Shown here in pieces: positions 46,320 through 54,791 of a DNA stretch of 64,000 nucleotides. Source of the stretch: RH-AL1 sp965198495 (GTDB lineage Bacteria > Pseudomonadota > Alphaproteobacteria > Rhizobiales > Beijerinckiaceae); the NCBI GenBank assembly GCA_965198495.1, contig CBDAPL010000001.1, positions 1,984,001 to 2,048,000 on the forward strand, read 5' to 3'. How positions within the stretch are numbered: the first letter of the stretch is position 1; each line of letters starts with the position of its first letter. The translations under genes were made by a program, and so were the position numbers. Below the pieces are notes generated by a model. That model ran no database searches, was not told the origin of the DNA, and saw nothing but the letters and a program-made list of their open reading frames with translations.

Positions 46320-47039
46320 TTAGACGATCTTGATGGCGAGGTCAGGCAGACCGGCTATCCTTCCAACGAGCCAATCGTCGCGCAGCACGGGTCCGACACC
46401 TGCCGGCGTTCCGGAGAAGATCACGTCGCCTGCCTTCAGTTCGCTGCCTGTGGAGAGTTCCGCGATCTGCTCGGCGACGCTCCAGATCATCTGAGAGATG
46501 TCGCTGCTCTGACGCACCGACCCGTTCACGGCGAGCGTCATTTCGCCTTGCGTCAGATGCCCGATTTCGCTCACGCGCACGATGGGACCGACCGGGGCGG
46601 AGGCATCGAAACCCTTGCCGATCTCCCAGGGCTTGCGCTGATCCTTCATGCGCTGCTGCAGGTCGCGGCGCGTCATGTCGAGGCCGACCGCGTAGCCGAA
46701 GACATGGTCGAGGGCGTCGGTTGGGTCGATGTCGCGGCCGCCGCTCTGCAGGAACACCACGAGTTCGAGTTCGAAATGGTAGTCTTGCGTGAGAGGCGGG
46801 TAGGCGTGCTCTCCGGTTCCTCCCGCGGCAACGTTTTGCACCGCGTCCGACGGCTTCTGAAAGAAGAAGGGCGGCTCGGTCTTCGGGTCCGATCCCATCT
46901 CCTTGGCATGATCGGCGTAGTTGCGGCCGATGCAATAGATGCGGCGCACCGGGAAAAGGCCGCCGCCGCCGATGGCGACGGATGGCTGCGGGAGCGCGAA
47001 GATATGGTCGCTTCGACCCACGCCCGCTGCCTCTGACAT
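46320..47039 (-). CDS. fumarylacetoacetate hydrolase family protein
   Basis: The 239-residue enzyme shows YCIGRNYADHAKEMG, FFFQKPSDAV, the metal-binding acidic HFELELVVFL near residue 91, DMTRRDLQQ, and GDVIFSGTPAGVGPV, all typical of the FAH family that hydrolyses beta-diketo acids or acylpyruvates. The substrate may be maleylpyruvate, fumarylpyruvate or oxaloacetate (decarboxylation). ATG 47039 starts the conserved protein. No aromatic-degradation genes are nearby. Confidence 0.9.
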   Translation of the reverse strand: MSEAAGVGRSDHIFALPQPSVAIGGGGLFPVRRIYCIGRNYADHAKEMGSDPKTEPPFFFQKPSDAVQNVAAGGTGEHAYPPLTQDYHFELELVVFLQSGGRDIDPTDALDHVFGYAVGLDMTRRDLQQRMKDQRKPWEIGKGFDASAPVGPIVRVSEIGHLTQGEMTLAVNGSVRQSSDISQMIWSVAEQIAELSTGSELKAGDVIFSGTPAGVGPVLRDDWLVGRIAGLPDLAIKIV

Positions 47040-47385
47040 TTCCACTACTTTCCTCATCGGGATGAAGGTCGACGATCCGCGCCACAAACCGTGGCTAAGC
47101 CGCGTCACGGTCTCTCGCAAGGAGGAGAAGATCCGCTTCAAACGCGATTGACCCTGTCGTAGTTTGCATCTACCAAGCCATTTCCCCGCGGGTCCGCCTG
47201 CGGGTACGCACCCGCGGCCGCTTTCGTGGCCTGTCGTCCTCCATAACTTCGGATGAAGTAAGGTGAGGAAGTAGGAGGGCGCGTTCCTCCATCCATAGCC
47301 GATGGAAGACGCGGTTTAGCGGAAGCAGGGTCACCTGCTCTCCGACACGTGTCCTTTTCTCGGCGCCATCATCAGAGGACACGCG
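47040..47385. promoter_or_regulatory. rpsD leader with stem pairing over the ribosome site
   Basis: Upstream of rpsD. CGTGTCCT (47348-47355) pairs perfectly with AGGACACG (47376-47383), which includes the Shine-Dalgarno sequence two bases before ATG 47386. GACACGTGTC (47344-47353) is itself palindromic, so an alternative fold exists. Further upstream GCGGGT-ACGC-ACCCGC and TCCATC-N7-GATGGA hairpins are seen. This fits translational autoregulation by S4. Confidence 0.45.
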
Positions 47386-48003
47386 ATGACCAAGCGCGCT
47401 GAATCGAAGTATAAGCTCGACCGCCGCATGGGGCAGAATATCTGGGGCCGCCCGAAGAGCCCCGTCAACCGCCGCGAATACGGCCCCGGCCAACACGGCC
47501 AGCGCCGCAAAGGCAAGATGTCCGACTTCGGCACGCAGCTGCGCGCCAAGCAGAAGCTCAAGGGCTATTACGGCAATATATCCGAGAAGCAGTTCCGCAA
47601 GTACTACGAGGAAGCCATCCGTATGAAGGGCGACTCGGGCGACAACCTGATCGGTCTGCTGGAGCGCCGTCTCGACGCCGTCGTGTACCGCGCCAAGTTC
47701 GTCGCGACCGTGTTCGCCGCCCGTCAGTTCGTCAACCACGGTCATGTCCGGGTGAACGGTCGTCGCGTCAACATCGCGTCTTTTCTCGTCAAGGTGGGCG
47801 ACCTGATCGAGGTCAAGGACTCCTCGCGCGAACTCGCTTTCGTGATCGAGGCCCGCGATCTCGCCGAGCGCGACGTTCCCGACTATTTCGAGGTCGATCA
47901 GGCGAAGATGAACGCCAAGGTCACGCGCATCCCGCTGCCCTCCGAAGTCCCGTATCCCGTCGTCATGGAGCCGAACCTCGTGATCGAGTTCTACAGCCGC
48001 TAA
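47386..48003 (+). CDS. rpsD: 30S ribosomal protein S4
   Basis: The 205-residue primary rRNA-binding protein starts MTKRAESKYKLDRRMGQNIWGRPKSP and contains the S4 domain (RRLDAVVYRAKFVATVFAARQFVNHGHVRVNGRRVNI) at residues 92-150. The N-terminal zinc cysteines found in some S4 proteins are absent (C-minus form). It nucleates 30S assembly and acts in antitermination. It stands alone, not in the alpha operon, behind a structured leader. Confidence 0.97.
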   Translation: MTKRAESKYKLDRRMGQNIWGRPKSPVNRREYGPGQHGQRRKGKMSDFGTQLRAKQKLKGYYGNISEKQFRKYYEEAIRMKGDSGDNLIGLLERRLDAVVYRAKFVATVFAARQFVNHGHVRVNGRRVNIASFLVKVGDLIEVKDSSRELAFVIEARDLAERDVPDYFEVDQAKMNAKVTRIPLPSEVPYPVVMEPNLVIEFYSR

Positions 48004-48026
48004 GGCGGCTCCGTACTCGCACCGTC

Positions 48027-48057
48027 AAGCCGCGGCATCGGACTGCCGCGGCTTTTT
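48027..48057 (+). terminator. Rho-independent terminator of rpsD
   Basis: AAGCCGCGGCA and TGCCGCGGCTT form an 11-base perfect stem with a 6-base loop and a five-T run, 24 bases after the rpsD stop. Confidence 0.9.
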
Positions 48058-48065
48058 GAGTCAAG

Positions 48066-49304
48066 CTACGTCTTGCGCCGTTTTCGCTCGGTCTTCAGTC
48101 CGCGTTTGCCGACAAGCGCATCGTAGATCATCGCCTTGATGATGGGTCGATAGCGGGTGCGCTGACGCGGCGATTGCGTGAGCAGCACGGCGAGCATGTC
48201 CTCCTCTGGGTCGACCCAGAAGTAGGTGCCGGCGATGCCGGACCAATTGAACTCGCCGACGGTGCTCGGGTAAGCGGCCGCGCCCGTCTCCGTGCGGACG
48301 GCGAAACCAAGCCCGAAGCCGTACCCGTCGTTCAGCAGGGAGCCGCGCGGACGCGTGATGTGCGTCGCCGGGCCGATATGATCGCTCGCCATGAAGCGCA
48401 AAGTTCGCTTGCCGAGGTAGACGCGTTTGTCGAGGCTGCCTTCGGCAAGCAGCATTCGGGCGAAGCGCGCGTAATCGTCGAGCGTCGATACGAGGCCCAT
48501 GCCGCCCGCTTCGAAGCTGCGCTCGCGGCGAGGATCAAACAGTGGCGGTCCGTTCGGCGCCAGCGTGTCGTCCGGGAAAGCTTCGGCGATGCGCGTATGG
48601 TTCGATTGATCTGGGATGTGGAAGCCGGTGTCGATCATGCCGAGCGGCTCAAACAAGCGGTTTCGCAGCACGGCGCCGAGCGAGCGCCCCGCCGCGACTT
48701 CGACGACGCGGCCGAGCACGTCCGTGGCATGGCTGTACTCCCAGACGGTGCCGGGCTGATAGGCGAGCGGTAGGGTGGCGATGCGGTCGGCGAATTCCTC
48801 GTTCGTCATGTCGCGCGCGCGCAGATCCGCGGCATTGTAGAGCGCCGCGACAGGACTGGCGGTGAAACCGTAGACGAGGCCGGCGGTGTGGCGCAGCAAG
48901 TCGTGGACGGTCGGCGCTTGCTCCGGCGCCGCGAGTCCGCCGTCGCTCCAGACCTTGAGATTGGCGAAGGATGGGATGAAGTCGCTGACCGGTTGGCTGA
49001 GATGCAGCTTCCCTTCCGCCGCCAGCATCATCGTGACGAAGGAAACCATCGGTTTCGTCATCGAGAAGATCCGGAAGATCGCGTCGAGCGTCATAGGCGT
49101 GCCGGCCGCGCGATTGCGATAGCCCCAGGCGCGCTTCATCACCGACTTGCCGTGTCGCTCGATGAGCAGCAGCGCGCCGGGCACGGCCCCGCGTGCGACC
49201 TCGACGTTGAAGAAGTTGTCGATCCGCGCCAGCCGCTCGCCGGAAAAACCAGCGATGTCGGCGGTCGGCTCGGGCTTCGTGATGTCGTTCATGAATTCAC
49301 TCAT
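48066..49304 (-). CDS. serine hydrolase, class C beta-lactamase/esterase family
   Basis: The 412-residue protein has the SxxK nucleophile in FSMTKPM near residue 81 and a YSHATDVLG motif near residue 190 in place of YxN, with a C-terminal GTYFWVDP region in place of KTG. It lacks a signal peptide, so a cytoplasmic esterase is more likely than an antibiotic lactamase. Start MSEFMNDI at 49304; ATG 49292 is possible. It is followed upstream by a small hydrolase gene on the same strand. Confidence 0.88.
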   Translation of the reverse strand: MSEFMNDITKPEPTADIAGFSGERLARIDNFFNVEVARGAVPGALLLIERHGKSVMKRAWGYRNRAAGTPMTLDAIFRIFSMTKPMVSFVTMMLAAEGKLHLSQPVSDFIPSFANLKVWSDGGLAAPEQAPTVHDLLRHTAGLVYGFTASPVAALYNAADLRARDMTNEEFADRIATLPLAYQPGTVWEYSHATDVLGRVVEVAAGRSLGAVLRNRLFEPLGMIDTGFHIPDQSNHTRIAEAFPDDTLAPNGPPLFDPRRERSFEAGGMGLVSTLDDYARFARMLLAEGSLDKRVYLGKRTLRFMASDHIGPATHITRPRGSLLNDGYGFGLGFAVRTETGAAAYPSTVGEFNWSGIAGTYFWVDPEEDMLAVLLTQSPRQRTRYRPIIKAMIYDALVGKRGLKTERKRRKT

Positions 49305-49316
49305 GAGGTCAGATGC

Positions 49317-49868
49317 TTAGGATAAGCTCTTGAGAAAGCCGGCGAACCGCATCAATCCTTCGGGCCAAGGCCCATGGCCGCTTTCGTCATTGAGGTGGCC
49401 GGAGGTGCCGGCATCGACGAAGTCCGCGTGCCAAGCCTCGGCGAGAGCGGAACTCTCGGCGTAGCTCGCGTAGCTGTCGTCGCGGCTGGCGATCAGGACA
49501 GCCGGGAACGGCAAGGCGTCGCGCGGCACGTCGGCGAACGCCGGATCGACGCCATCGAGCGTGTGCAGGACGGCCGCCGAGGGCGGCGCGACGAGGAAGG
49601 CGCCGACGATCCGCTCGGCGATTCGATTGGCGGCATGGGCGACGGTCATGACACCGAGCGAGTGCGCGACCAGCACGACAGGACGCGTCGCCGCCTCGAC
49701 AGCCTCGACCAGGTTCCGCGTCCAGCTCTCCAGCGACGGGTTGTGCCAGTCCGCCTGTACGACGCGACGCGCGGTCGGCAGCTTCTGCTCCCAGCGGCTA
49801 TACCAATGGTCGGGTGAGCCGCCGCCGAGACCGGGGACGATGATGATGTCGACGTCGGAGGTGCGCAT
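49317..49868 (-). CDS. RBBP9/YdeN-family alpha/beta hydrolase
   Basis: The 183-residue protein begins with VDIIIVPGLGGGSPDHWYSRWE, the RBBP9/YdeN start, and has the nucleophile elbow VAHSLGVM near residue 77, the Asp in ASRDDSYA and the His in GTSGHLNDESG: a full Ser-Asp-His triad. Members are small serine hydrolases of unknown substrate. It ends 12 bases before the serine hydrolase start, so the two may be co-transcribed. Confidence 0.9.
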   Translation of the reverse strand: MRTSDVDIIIVPGLGGGSPDHWYSRWEQKLPTARRVVQADWHNPSLESWTRNLVEAVEAATRPVVLVAHSLGVMTVAHAANRIAERIVGAFLVAPPSAAVLHTLDGVDPAFADVPRDALPFPAVLIASRDDSYASYAESSALAEAWHADFVDAGTSGHLNDESGHGPWPEGLMRFAGFLKSLS

Positions 49869-49988
49869 AGGCGGGAGATAGCAGGCCGGGCGCGAGAGGC
49901 AATCGCCGCCGCGCGTTTTTGGCCGCGGATCGTGGACAGGGTCGATCCGCCGGTGCACGAGATCGCGTGTTCAAGCGCCGAGATCAAG

Positions 49989-50612
49989 ATGGATCGAGAG
50001 ACCAGGGCCTGGGTGAGGCTGCCGTCAGGCAAGCGCCTCGACCTGCTGCATCCGACGCCCTTCGACTGGGACGATGCCGATCTCGCGATCGGGCTCGCCC
50101 GCACTTATCGCTGGGGTGGCCATTCGGCCTGGCCGCTGCCGCTTTCGGTCGCACAGCACTCGCTCATGGTGCTGGCGATGCGCCGTCGCGGCGTCGACCG
50201 GGCGCGCGATGCGGCGGCCGATCTGAGGGAACTGCTGCACGACGCCGACGAGGGCCTGCTCGGCTTCGACTGCATTTCCGTCGTCAAGCCATTCCTGGGC
50301 GAATCATTCCGGGCGCTGACGCTCGATCTCCAGCGTGCCGTCTCGCTGCGCTATCGCCTCAAGGATTACGCGCCGACCGAGCAACGCGCCCACAAACGCG
50401 CAGACCGCGTCGCCGCCGCCTCCGAGGCCGTCCATGTCGTCGGCTGGACACGCGACGAGGTCCGCAACACGCTGCGCATCCCATTCGAGCCACTCGCGGT
50501 CGATCCGCTCGTCGCCATCTACGGCGGCACGGCCTGGGAGCCGTGGGCTCCCGTCGTCGCGGCAGATCGCTTTCTCGGTGAGCTGAAAGCGCTTTGCGCA
50601 AAGCTCCGATGA
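49989..50612 (+). CDS. HD-domain phosphohydrolase, YfbR-like
   Basis: The 207-residue protein has the metal-binding His and HD motifs: SVAQHSLMVL near residue 55 and ELLHDADEGLLG near residue 82. The RLPSGKRLDLLHPTPFDW opening is typical of predicted HD-superfamily nucleotide hydrolases related to 5'-deoxynucleotidase YfbR. It likely dephosphorylates a nucleotide; substrate unproven. ATG 49989 is chosen over GTG 49932. Confidence 0.83.
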   Translation: MDRETRAWVRLPSGKRLDLLHPTPFDWDDADLAIGLARTYRWGGHSAWPLPLSVAQHSLMVLAMRRRGVDRARDAAADLRELLHDADEGLLGFDCISVVKPFLGESFRALTLDLQRAVSLRYRLKDYAPTEQRAHKRADRVAAASEAVHVVGWTRDEVRNTLRIPFEPLAVDPLVAIYGGTAWEPWAPVVAADRFLGELKALCAKLR

Positions 50613-50673
50613 CGACAGTCTGCGACTTGAAAGCCCGGGCGCGCTGTGACACCAAGCGGCGCATGGAGACCTC

Positions 50674-51198
50674 GTGACACACATCCACGTCTGCCCGCTG
50701 TCGAAGATCCCGACGACGGTCCGCGAGACCGGCGCCCGGTCTCTGCTGACCCTGATCAACGAGGGCACGCTCGTGTCGCGGCCCAGCGAAATCGAGGCGA
50801 GCCGCCACCTTTTCGTTCCGATCTCCGACATCGTCGTCGCGCAGGATGGGCACATCCTGCCGGCCGAGGAGCATGTGGCGCAAGTGATCGACTTCGTGCG
50901 CGGTTGGGATCGCCGCGAACCGCTCGTCATCCATTGCTACGCCGGCATCAGCCGGTCGACGGCCGCCGCCTACATCGCGGCCTGCGTGGTCGACGAGGCG
51001 CGCAGCGAGATGGAGATCGCGCGCGACCTGCGCGAGCGCTCCCCGACCGCGACGCCCAACGCGCTGCTCGTTGCGGTGGCCGACCGCATGCTGAACCGCG
51101 ACGGCCGCATGATCGAAGCCATCGCCGCGATCGGCCGGGGCGAGGAGTGCTTCGAGGGTGTGCCCTTCGCGCTCGACCTCAAGCGAGTCCGCGCGTGA
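50674..51198 (+). CDS. tyrosine-phosphatase-like protein
   Basis: The 174-residue protein has the phosphatase loop HCYAGISRS (Cys-x5-Arg) near residue 91 and an upstream IDFVRGWD segment, as in predicted protein tyrosine phosphatases of Rhizobiales. GTG start at 50674 follows GGAG. Its last codons overlap the start of xseB (GTGA), so the two genes are coupled. Biological substrate unknown. Confidence 0.82.
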   Translation: MTHIHVCPLSKIPTTVRETGARSLLTLINEGTLVSRPSEIEASRHLFVPISDIVVAQDGHILPAEEHVAQVIDFVRGWDRREPLVIHCYAGISRSTAAAYIAACVVDEARSEMEIARDLRERSPTATPNALLVAVADRMLNRDGRMIEAIAAIGRGEECFEGVPFALDLKRVRA

Positions 51199-51440
51199 GC
51201 GAACCCGACACCATCGCGGCGCTGCCGTTCGAGGCGGCGATGAAGGAACTCGAGGCGATCGTCGACAAGCTCGAGAAGGGACAGGTCGCGCTCGAGGAAT
51301 CGATCGCGATCTACGAGCGCGGCGAGGCGCTGAAGGCGCATTGCGACAGGCTCTTGAAAAACGCGGAGGCGCGCATCGAAAAGATCACGCTCTCGCGCGA
51401 AGGCAAACCGACCGGGACGACGCCTCTCGACGTGACGTGA
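51195..51440 (+). CDS. xseB: exodeoxyribonuclease VII small subunit
   Basis: The 81-residue protein shows the family core LPFEAAMKELEAIVDKLEKGQVALEESIAIYERGEALKAHCDRLLKNAEARIEKI, which forms the coiled regulatory subunit binding XseA. Exo VII degrades single-stranded DNA. GTG 51195 overlaps the preceding stop by four bases. The large subunit xseA is not in this window. Confidence 0.93.
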   Translation: MSEPDTIAALPFEAAMKELEAIVDKLEKGQVALEESIAIYERGEALKAHCDRLLKNAEARIEKITLSREGKPTGTTPLDVT

Positions 51441-51474
51441 ACTGGCGCCACGCTGTCTGCGGAGGTGAAGTGCC

Positions 51475-51945
51475 CTAGATGCCCAGGGCGGCCAATCCCG
51501 GGAAATCGTCAGGGCGCCTGTCGCCGTCCCAGGTGAACTTGCGGTCGCTCTCCTTGATCGGCACGTCGTTGATGGAGGCCTGGCGCCGGGCCATGAGACC
51601 GTTCTCGGCGAACTCCCATTGCTCGTTGCCGTAGGAGCGAAACCAGGTCCCGCTCTCGTCGTGCCATTCATAGGCGAAGCGCGCGGCGATGTGGTTTCCC
51701 TCGAAGGCCCAGACATCCTTGATCAGCTTGTAGCCGATCTCCTTGGCCCATTTGCGCGTGAGGAACGCGACGATGGCGGGTCGCCCGGTGAAGAATTCCG
51801 AGCGATTGCGCCATTCCGAGTCCTCGGTGTAGGCGAGCGAGACCTTGACGGGATCCTTGCCGTTCCAGGCATCCTCGGCGCCGCGCGCCTTCTTGGCCGC
51901 CGTCTCCGCGTTGAAGGGCGGGAAAGGGGGACGACTGTCGCTCAT
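51475..51945 (-). CDS. NTF2-like protein, DUF1348 family
   Basis: The 156-residue protein opens PPFPPFNAETAAKKARGAEDAWNGKDPVKVSLAYTEDSEWRNRSEF and continues GRPAIVAFLTRKWAKE... ARFAYEWHD... YGNEQWEF, a near-textbook DUF1348 sequence with a cone-shaped NTF2 fold. Activity is unknown. AAGGAG precedes ATG 51945. Confidence 0.92.
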   Translation of the reverse strand: MSDSRPPFPPFNAETAAKKARGAEDAWNGKDPVKVSLAYTEDSEWRNRSEFFTGRPAIVAFLTRKWAKEIGYKLIKDVWAFEGNHIAARFAYEWHDESGTWFRSYGNEQWEFAENGLMARRQASINDVPIKESDRKFTWDGDRRPDDFPGLAALGI

Positions 51946-52152
51946 GCGGGATCTCCTTGCGTGCATCGCCAGGGTGCAAAAGTTTCACGTCGCGGGCAAT
52001 AGTCAAGCTACGCGCGACCTGCCGTCCCATTTTAGAACGTGTCGGGCGCCCTCGCGCGTAACGCTCCTCTAAGCTTAAGGCGCGATAACCCGAATGTGTG
52101 TTCGTGCCTGCACGAATGGTTCGGTGGCGTGTGCGGCAGAGGCGTGTGGCGT

Positions 52153-53373
52153 ATGAGGCGTTCGCGTATGAAATGGGCGGTCGGTGTGATCGCGCCCTGG
52201 TGCCTTGGCATGGGGCTGCTCGTTTCGTTTTCCGCCGATGCCGGCCAGAGCGCGTCTCTCGGGGGATCTTTCGCGGCGCCCTCGGCGCGCGCCGCGCTCC
52301 AGCCCGATGATTTGGTGCCGGCGCAAACATTGGCTCTCACCGGCGACATCAGCGGCTTCGGGCTGCGCGACGAACATCTGCTCATCCCCACGAGCCTCGA
52401 TATCGGCCAAGCCGACGATTTCAAGCAGACTTCCGATGAGATCGAGCCGCGCGGCGACCTCAAGCCGCGACCCGTAGCCTTTCCGATCGTCGAGCGCACC
52501 GGAAAGGGCGATCCGACGATCGGCCTCCGCCCAAGCTTCGACACACGGCTGCGCCGCCCCGGCGGCCTCGCCCTCCTGCGCGAAAGCGAGATGATCGCGC
52601 CGCATGACGACGCGCTACCGGCCGCGAGCTTTTCTCTGCAGGATGAAGGCGCGCCACTCGACGGCGCCACGAGCTTCGCGCCGTGGGGCGAAGGCGAGGA
52701 TCCGCAGGACAGGGCGGACGAGGCGCCGATCCATGGCGGCACGATCGCCATGCAGCCGTCCGCACTCAAGCTTCGTCTTCTCCAGGGCGCCACGCCGCCC
52801 GTTTCGCGCGCCGACGCCTTGTCGTCGACCACGCCCGCGCCCGCCGACGGCGCGCCCGTCGAGGCCTCGCTGTCGCTTCGACAGCTCGAGCGCGTGCCCA
52901 ATGCCACGATCGTGCAGCGCTTTGGCGGCCGGCCCAACTATGCCGCCTTGCTCGCCGGAGAGCGCGGCGCGCGCGAGCGCAAATGCCTTGCCGAGGCTGT
53001 CTACTTCGAGTCGCGCAGCGAGCCGGAGGAGGGCCAGGCGGCCGTCGCTCAGGTCGTGCTGAACCGCGCCACGTCCGGCCTCTATCCGGTTTCGATCTGC
53101 GGCGTCGTCTACCAGAACCGCACACACTACAAAGCGTGCCAGTTCTCTTTCGCCTGCGAAGGCAAGTCCCTCAAGGTCACCGACGCGGATGCCTGGCGCA
53201 CTGCGGTGCGCATCTCCGACGAGGTTGTGCAGGGCAAGACCTACGTGTCGGATGTCGGCGGCGCCACGCATTATCATGCCAAGTACGTCCGGCCCGGTTG
53301 GGCGCGGCGGCTCGTGAAAATGGACGTGATCGGGCATCACGTCTTCTACAAGCTCAAGCGCGGGCAGACCTGA
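52153..53373 (+). CDS. cell wall hydrolase, SleB domain
   Basis: The 406-residue protein has a signal anchor (MKWAVGVIAPWCLGMGLLVSFSADA), a long low-complexity linker of about 230 residues, and a C-terminal Hydrolase_2/SleB domain (ERKCLAEAVYFESRSEPEEGQAAVAQVVLNR, YPVSICGVVYQN, CQFSFACEG, THYHAKYVRP). The Glu in VYFESR is the likely catalytic acid of this lytic-transglycosylase-like peptidoglycan enzyme. Start among 52039, 52153 and 52168 is uncertain. Next to polyprenyl synthase, convergent. Confidence 0.88.
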   Translation: MRRSRMKWAVGVIAPWCLGMGLLVSFSADAGQSASLGGSFAAPSARAALQPDDLVPAQTLALTGDISGFGLRDEHLLIPTSLDIGQADDFKQTSDEIEPRGDLKPRPVAFPIVERTGKGDPTIGLRPSFDTRLRRPGGLALLRESEMIAPHDDALPAASFSLQDEGAPLDGATSFAPWGEGEDPQDRADEAPIHGGTIAMQPSALKLRLLQGATPPVSRADALSSTTPAPADGAPVEASLSLRQLERVPNATIVQRFGGRPNYAALLAGERGARERKCLAEAVYFESRSEPEEGQAAVAQVVLNRATSGLYPVSICGVVYQNRTHYKACQFSFACEGKSLKVTDADAWRTAVRISDEVVQGKTYVSDVGGATHYHAKYVRPGWARRLVKMDVIGHHVFYKLKRGQT

Positions 53374-53393
53374 GATCCGCTATCGTCGCGACG

Positions 53394-54407
53394 CTAGTGC
53401 GATCGGCTGACGCAGAAATCGACGACGTCGATCAGCGCGTGCTTCCAGGGGGATGCGGGAAACAGTTCCAGCGCGTCGCGAGCCATGGCGCCATAGTGCC
53501 GTGCCCGCTCGATCGTATCCTCGAGCGCGCGGTGCTTGCGAAGGTAGCCCAAGGCCAACTCGAGATCGCGGTCGGTAATCTCCCCCCGCTCCAGGGTCCG
53601 GCGCCAGAAGTCGCGCTCGTTCGCCGAACCGCGCCGAAACGCCAGCACGATAGGCAAGGTGATCTTGCCCTCCCGGAAATCGTCCCCGACATTCTTGCCA
53701 AGCTTGGCCGAGGTGCCGCCGTAATCGAGCGCGTCGTCGATCAGCTGGAAGGCGATGCCGAGGTTCACGCCATAGCCCCGGCACGCGGTGATTTCCGCTT
53801 TGGGCCGGGCGCCAAGGATCCCGCCGACCTCGCAGGCGGCGCCGAACAGAGCGGCCGTCTTGGCGCGGATGACCGCCAGGTAATCGTCCTCGCTGGTCTG
53901 CGTATCCTTGGCCGCGGAGAGCTGCATGACTTCGCCCTCCGCGATGACCACGGCTGACGACGAGAGCACGTCGAGACAGGGAAGCGAGCCGACCTCGACC
54001 ATCATCTTGAAGGCTTGGCCCAGGAGGAAATCGCCGACCAAAACGCTGGCCTCGTTGCCCCAGAGCATACGTGCCGCGAGCTTGCCGCGCCGCATGTCGC
54101 TCTGATCGACGACATCATCGTGCAGCAGCGTGGCCGTATGCATGAACTCGACGCTGGCGGCGAGCTTGATGTGACCGACGCCCTGATAGGCGCAGAGCCC
54201 CGCCGTCGCCAGCGTCAGCATCGGTCGCAGACGCTTGCCGCCCGACGCGATAAGGTGCTGGGCGATGTCCGGGATCATCGAGACATGTGAGGCCGCGCGC
54301 GACAGGATCGTCTGGTCGACACGGCTCATATCCGCCGCGACGAGGTGGAGCAGGGTGGCGATGCCCGGCTCGGCGGTTTTCTCTTCGAGTGGGATCACAA
54401 CGCCCAA
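53394..54407 (-). CDS. polyprenyl (octa/decaprenyl) diphosphate synthase
   Basis: The 337-residue trans-prenyltransferase makes the ubiquinone side chain. It carries GGKRLRPMLTLA, the first Asp-rich motif LLHDDVVDQSDMRRG near residue 100, and the second FQLIDDALDYGG near residue 230. TTG 54407 (MGVVIPLEE) is chosen because family members begin MGVVxPL; GTG 54398 is possible, and the frame upstream is Arg-rich and not conserved. Product length (C40 or C50) cannot be read directly. Confidence 0.9.
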   Translation of the reverse strand: MGVVIPLEEKTAEPGIATLLHLVAADMSRVDQTILSRAASHVSMIPDIAQHLIASGGKRLRPMLTLATAGLCAYQGVGHIKLAASVEFMHTATLLHDDVVDQSDMRRGKLAARMLWGNEASVLVGDFLLGQAFKMMVEVGSLPCLDVLSSSAVVIAEGEVMQLSAAKDTQTSEDDYLAVIRAKTAALFGAACEVGGILGARPKAEITACRGYGVNLGIAFQLIDDALDYGGTSAKLGKNVGDDFREGKITLPIVLAFRRGSANERDFWRRTLERGEITDRDLELALGYLRKHRALEDTIERARHYGAMARDALELFPASPWKHALIDVVDFCVSRSH

Positions 54408-54566
54408 GACCGAACTCCGCAACGTCCATAGCCGGCGAACGCCGAACGTACTTAAAGCTGCCCGCACGGGAGGGCAACCGCCGCATTCGCGCGCACCCCG
54501 CGCGGCCTCCCCGCCTTGCGAGTGCCGCGAGCGCATGCAAGATGCCCGCGCCTTTCCGGATCCCGC

Positions 54567-54791
54567 ATGATCGAACTGCTGCGTACAAACGATATCGTCC
54601 TGATCTCGCGCATCGAGGCGTTGATGGCCGAGCACAGGATCGACGTTTTCGTTGCTGATCAATACATGAGCGCGCTCGAAGGCTCGACCGGCTTCTTGCC
54701 GCGCCGCATGCTGATTGGCCGCGACGATCTGCACCGCGCGCGCATGGCGCTCCACGCGGCGGGACTGCTAGGCGAGCTGCGCAGTGGCTGA
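54567..54791 (+). CDS. DUF2007 protein
   Basis: The 74-residue protein (MIELLRTNDIVLISRIEALMAEHRIDVFVADQYMS...) is a DUF2007 domain, a small fold with similarity to PII-like signal proteins, ending LHRARMALHAAGL. It overlaps the methyltransferase start by 8 bases, the conserved Rhizobiales order. Function unknown. Confidence 0.9.
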   Translation: MIELLRTNDIVLISRIEALMAEHRIDVFVADQYMSALEGSTGFLPRRMLIGRDDLHRARMALHAAGLLGELRSG

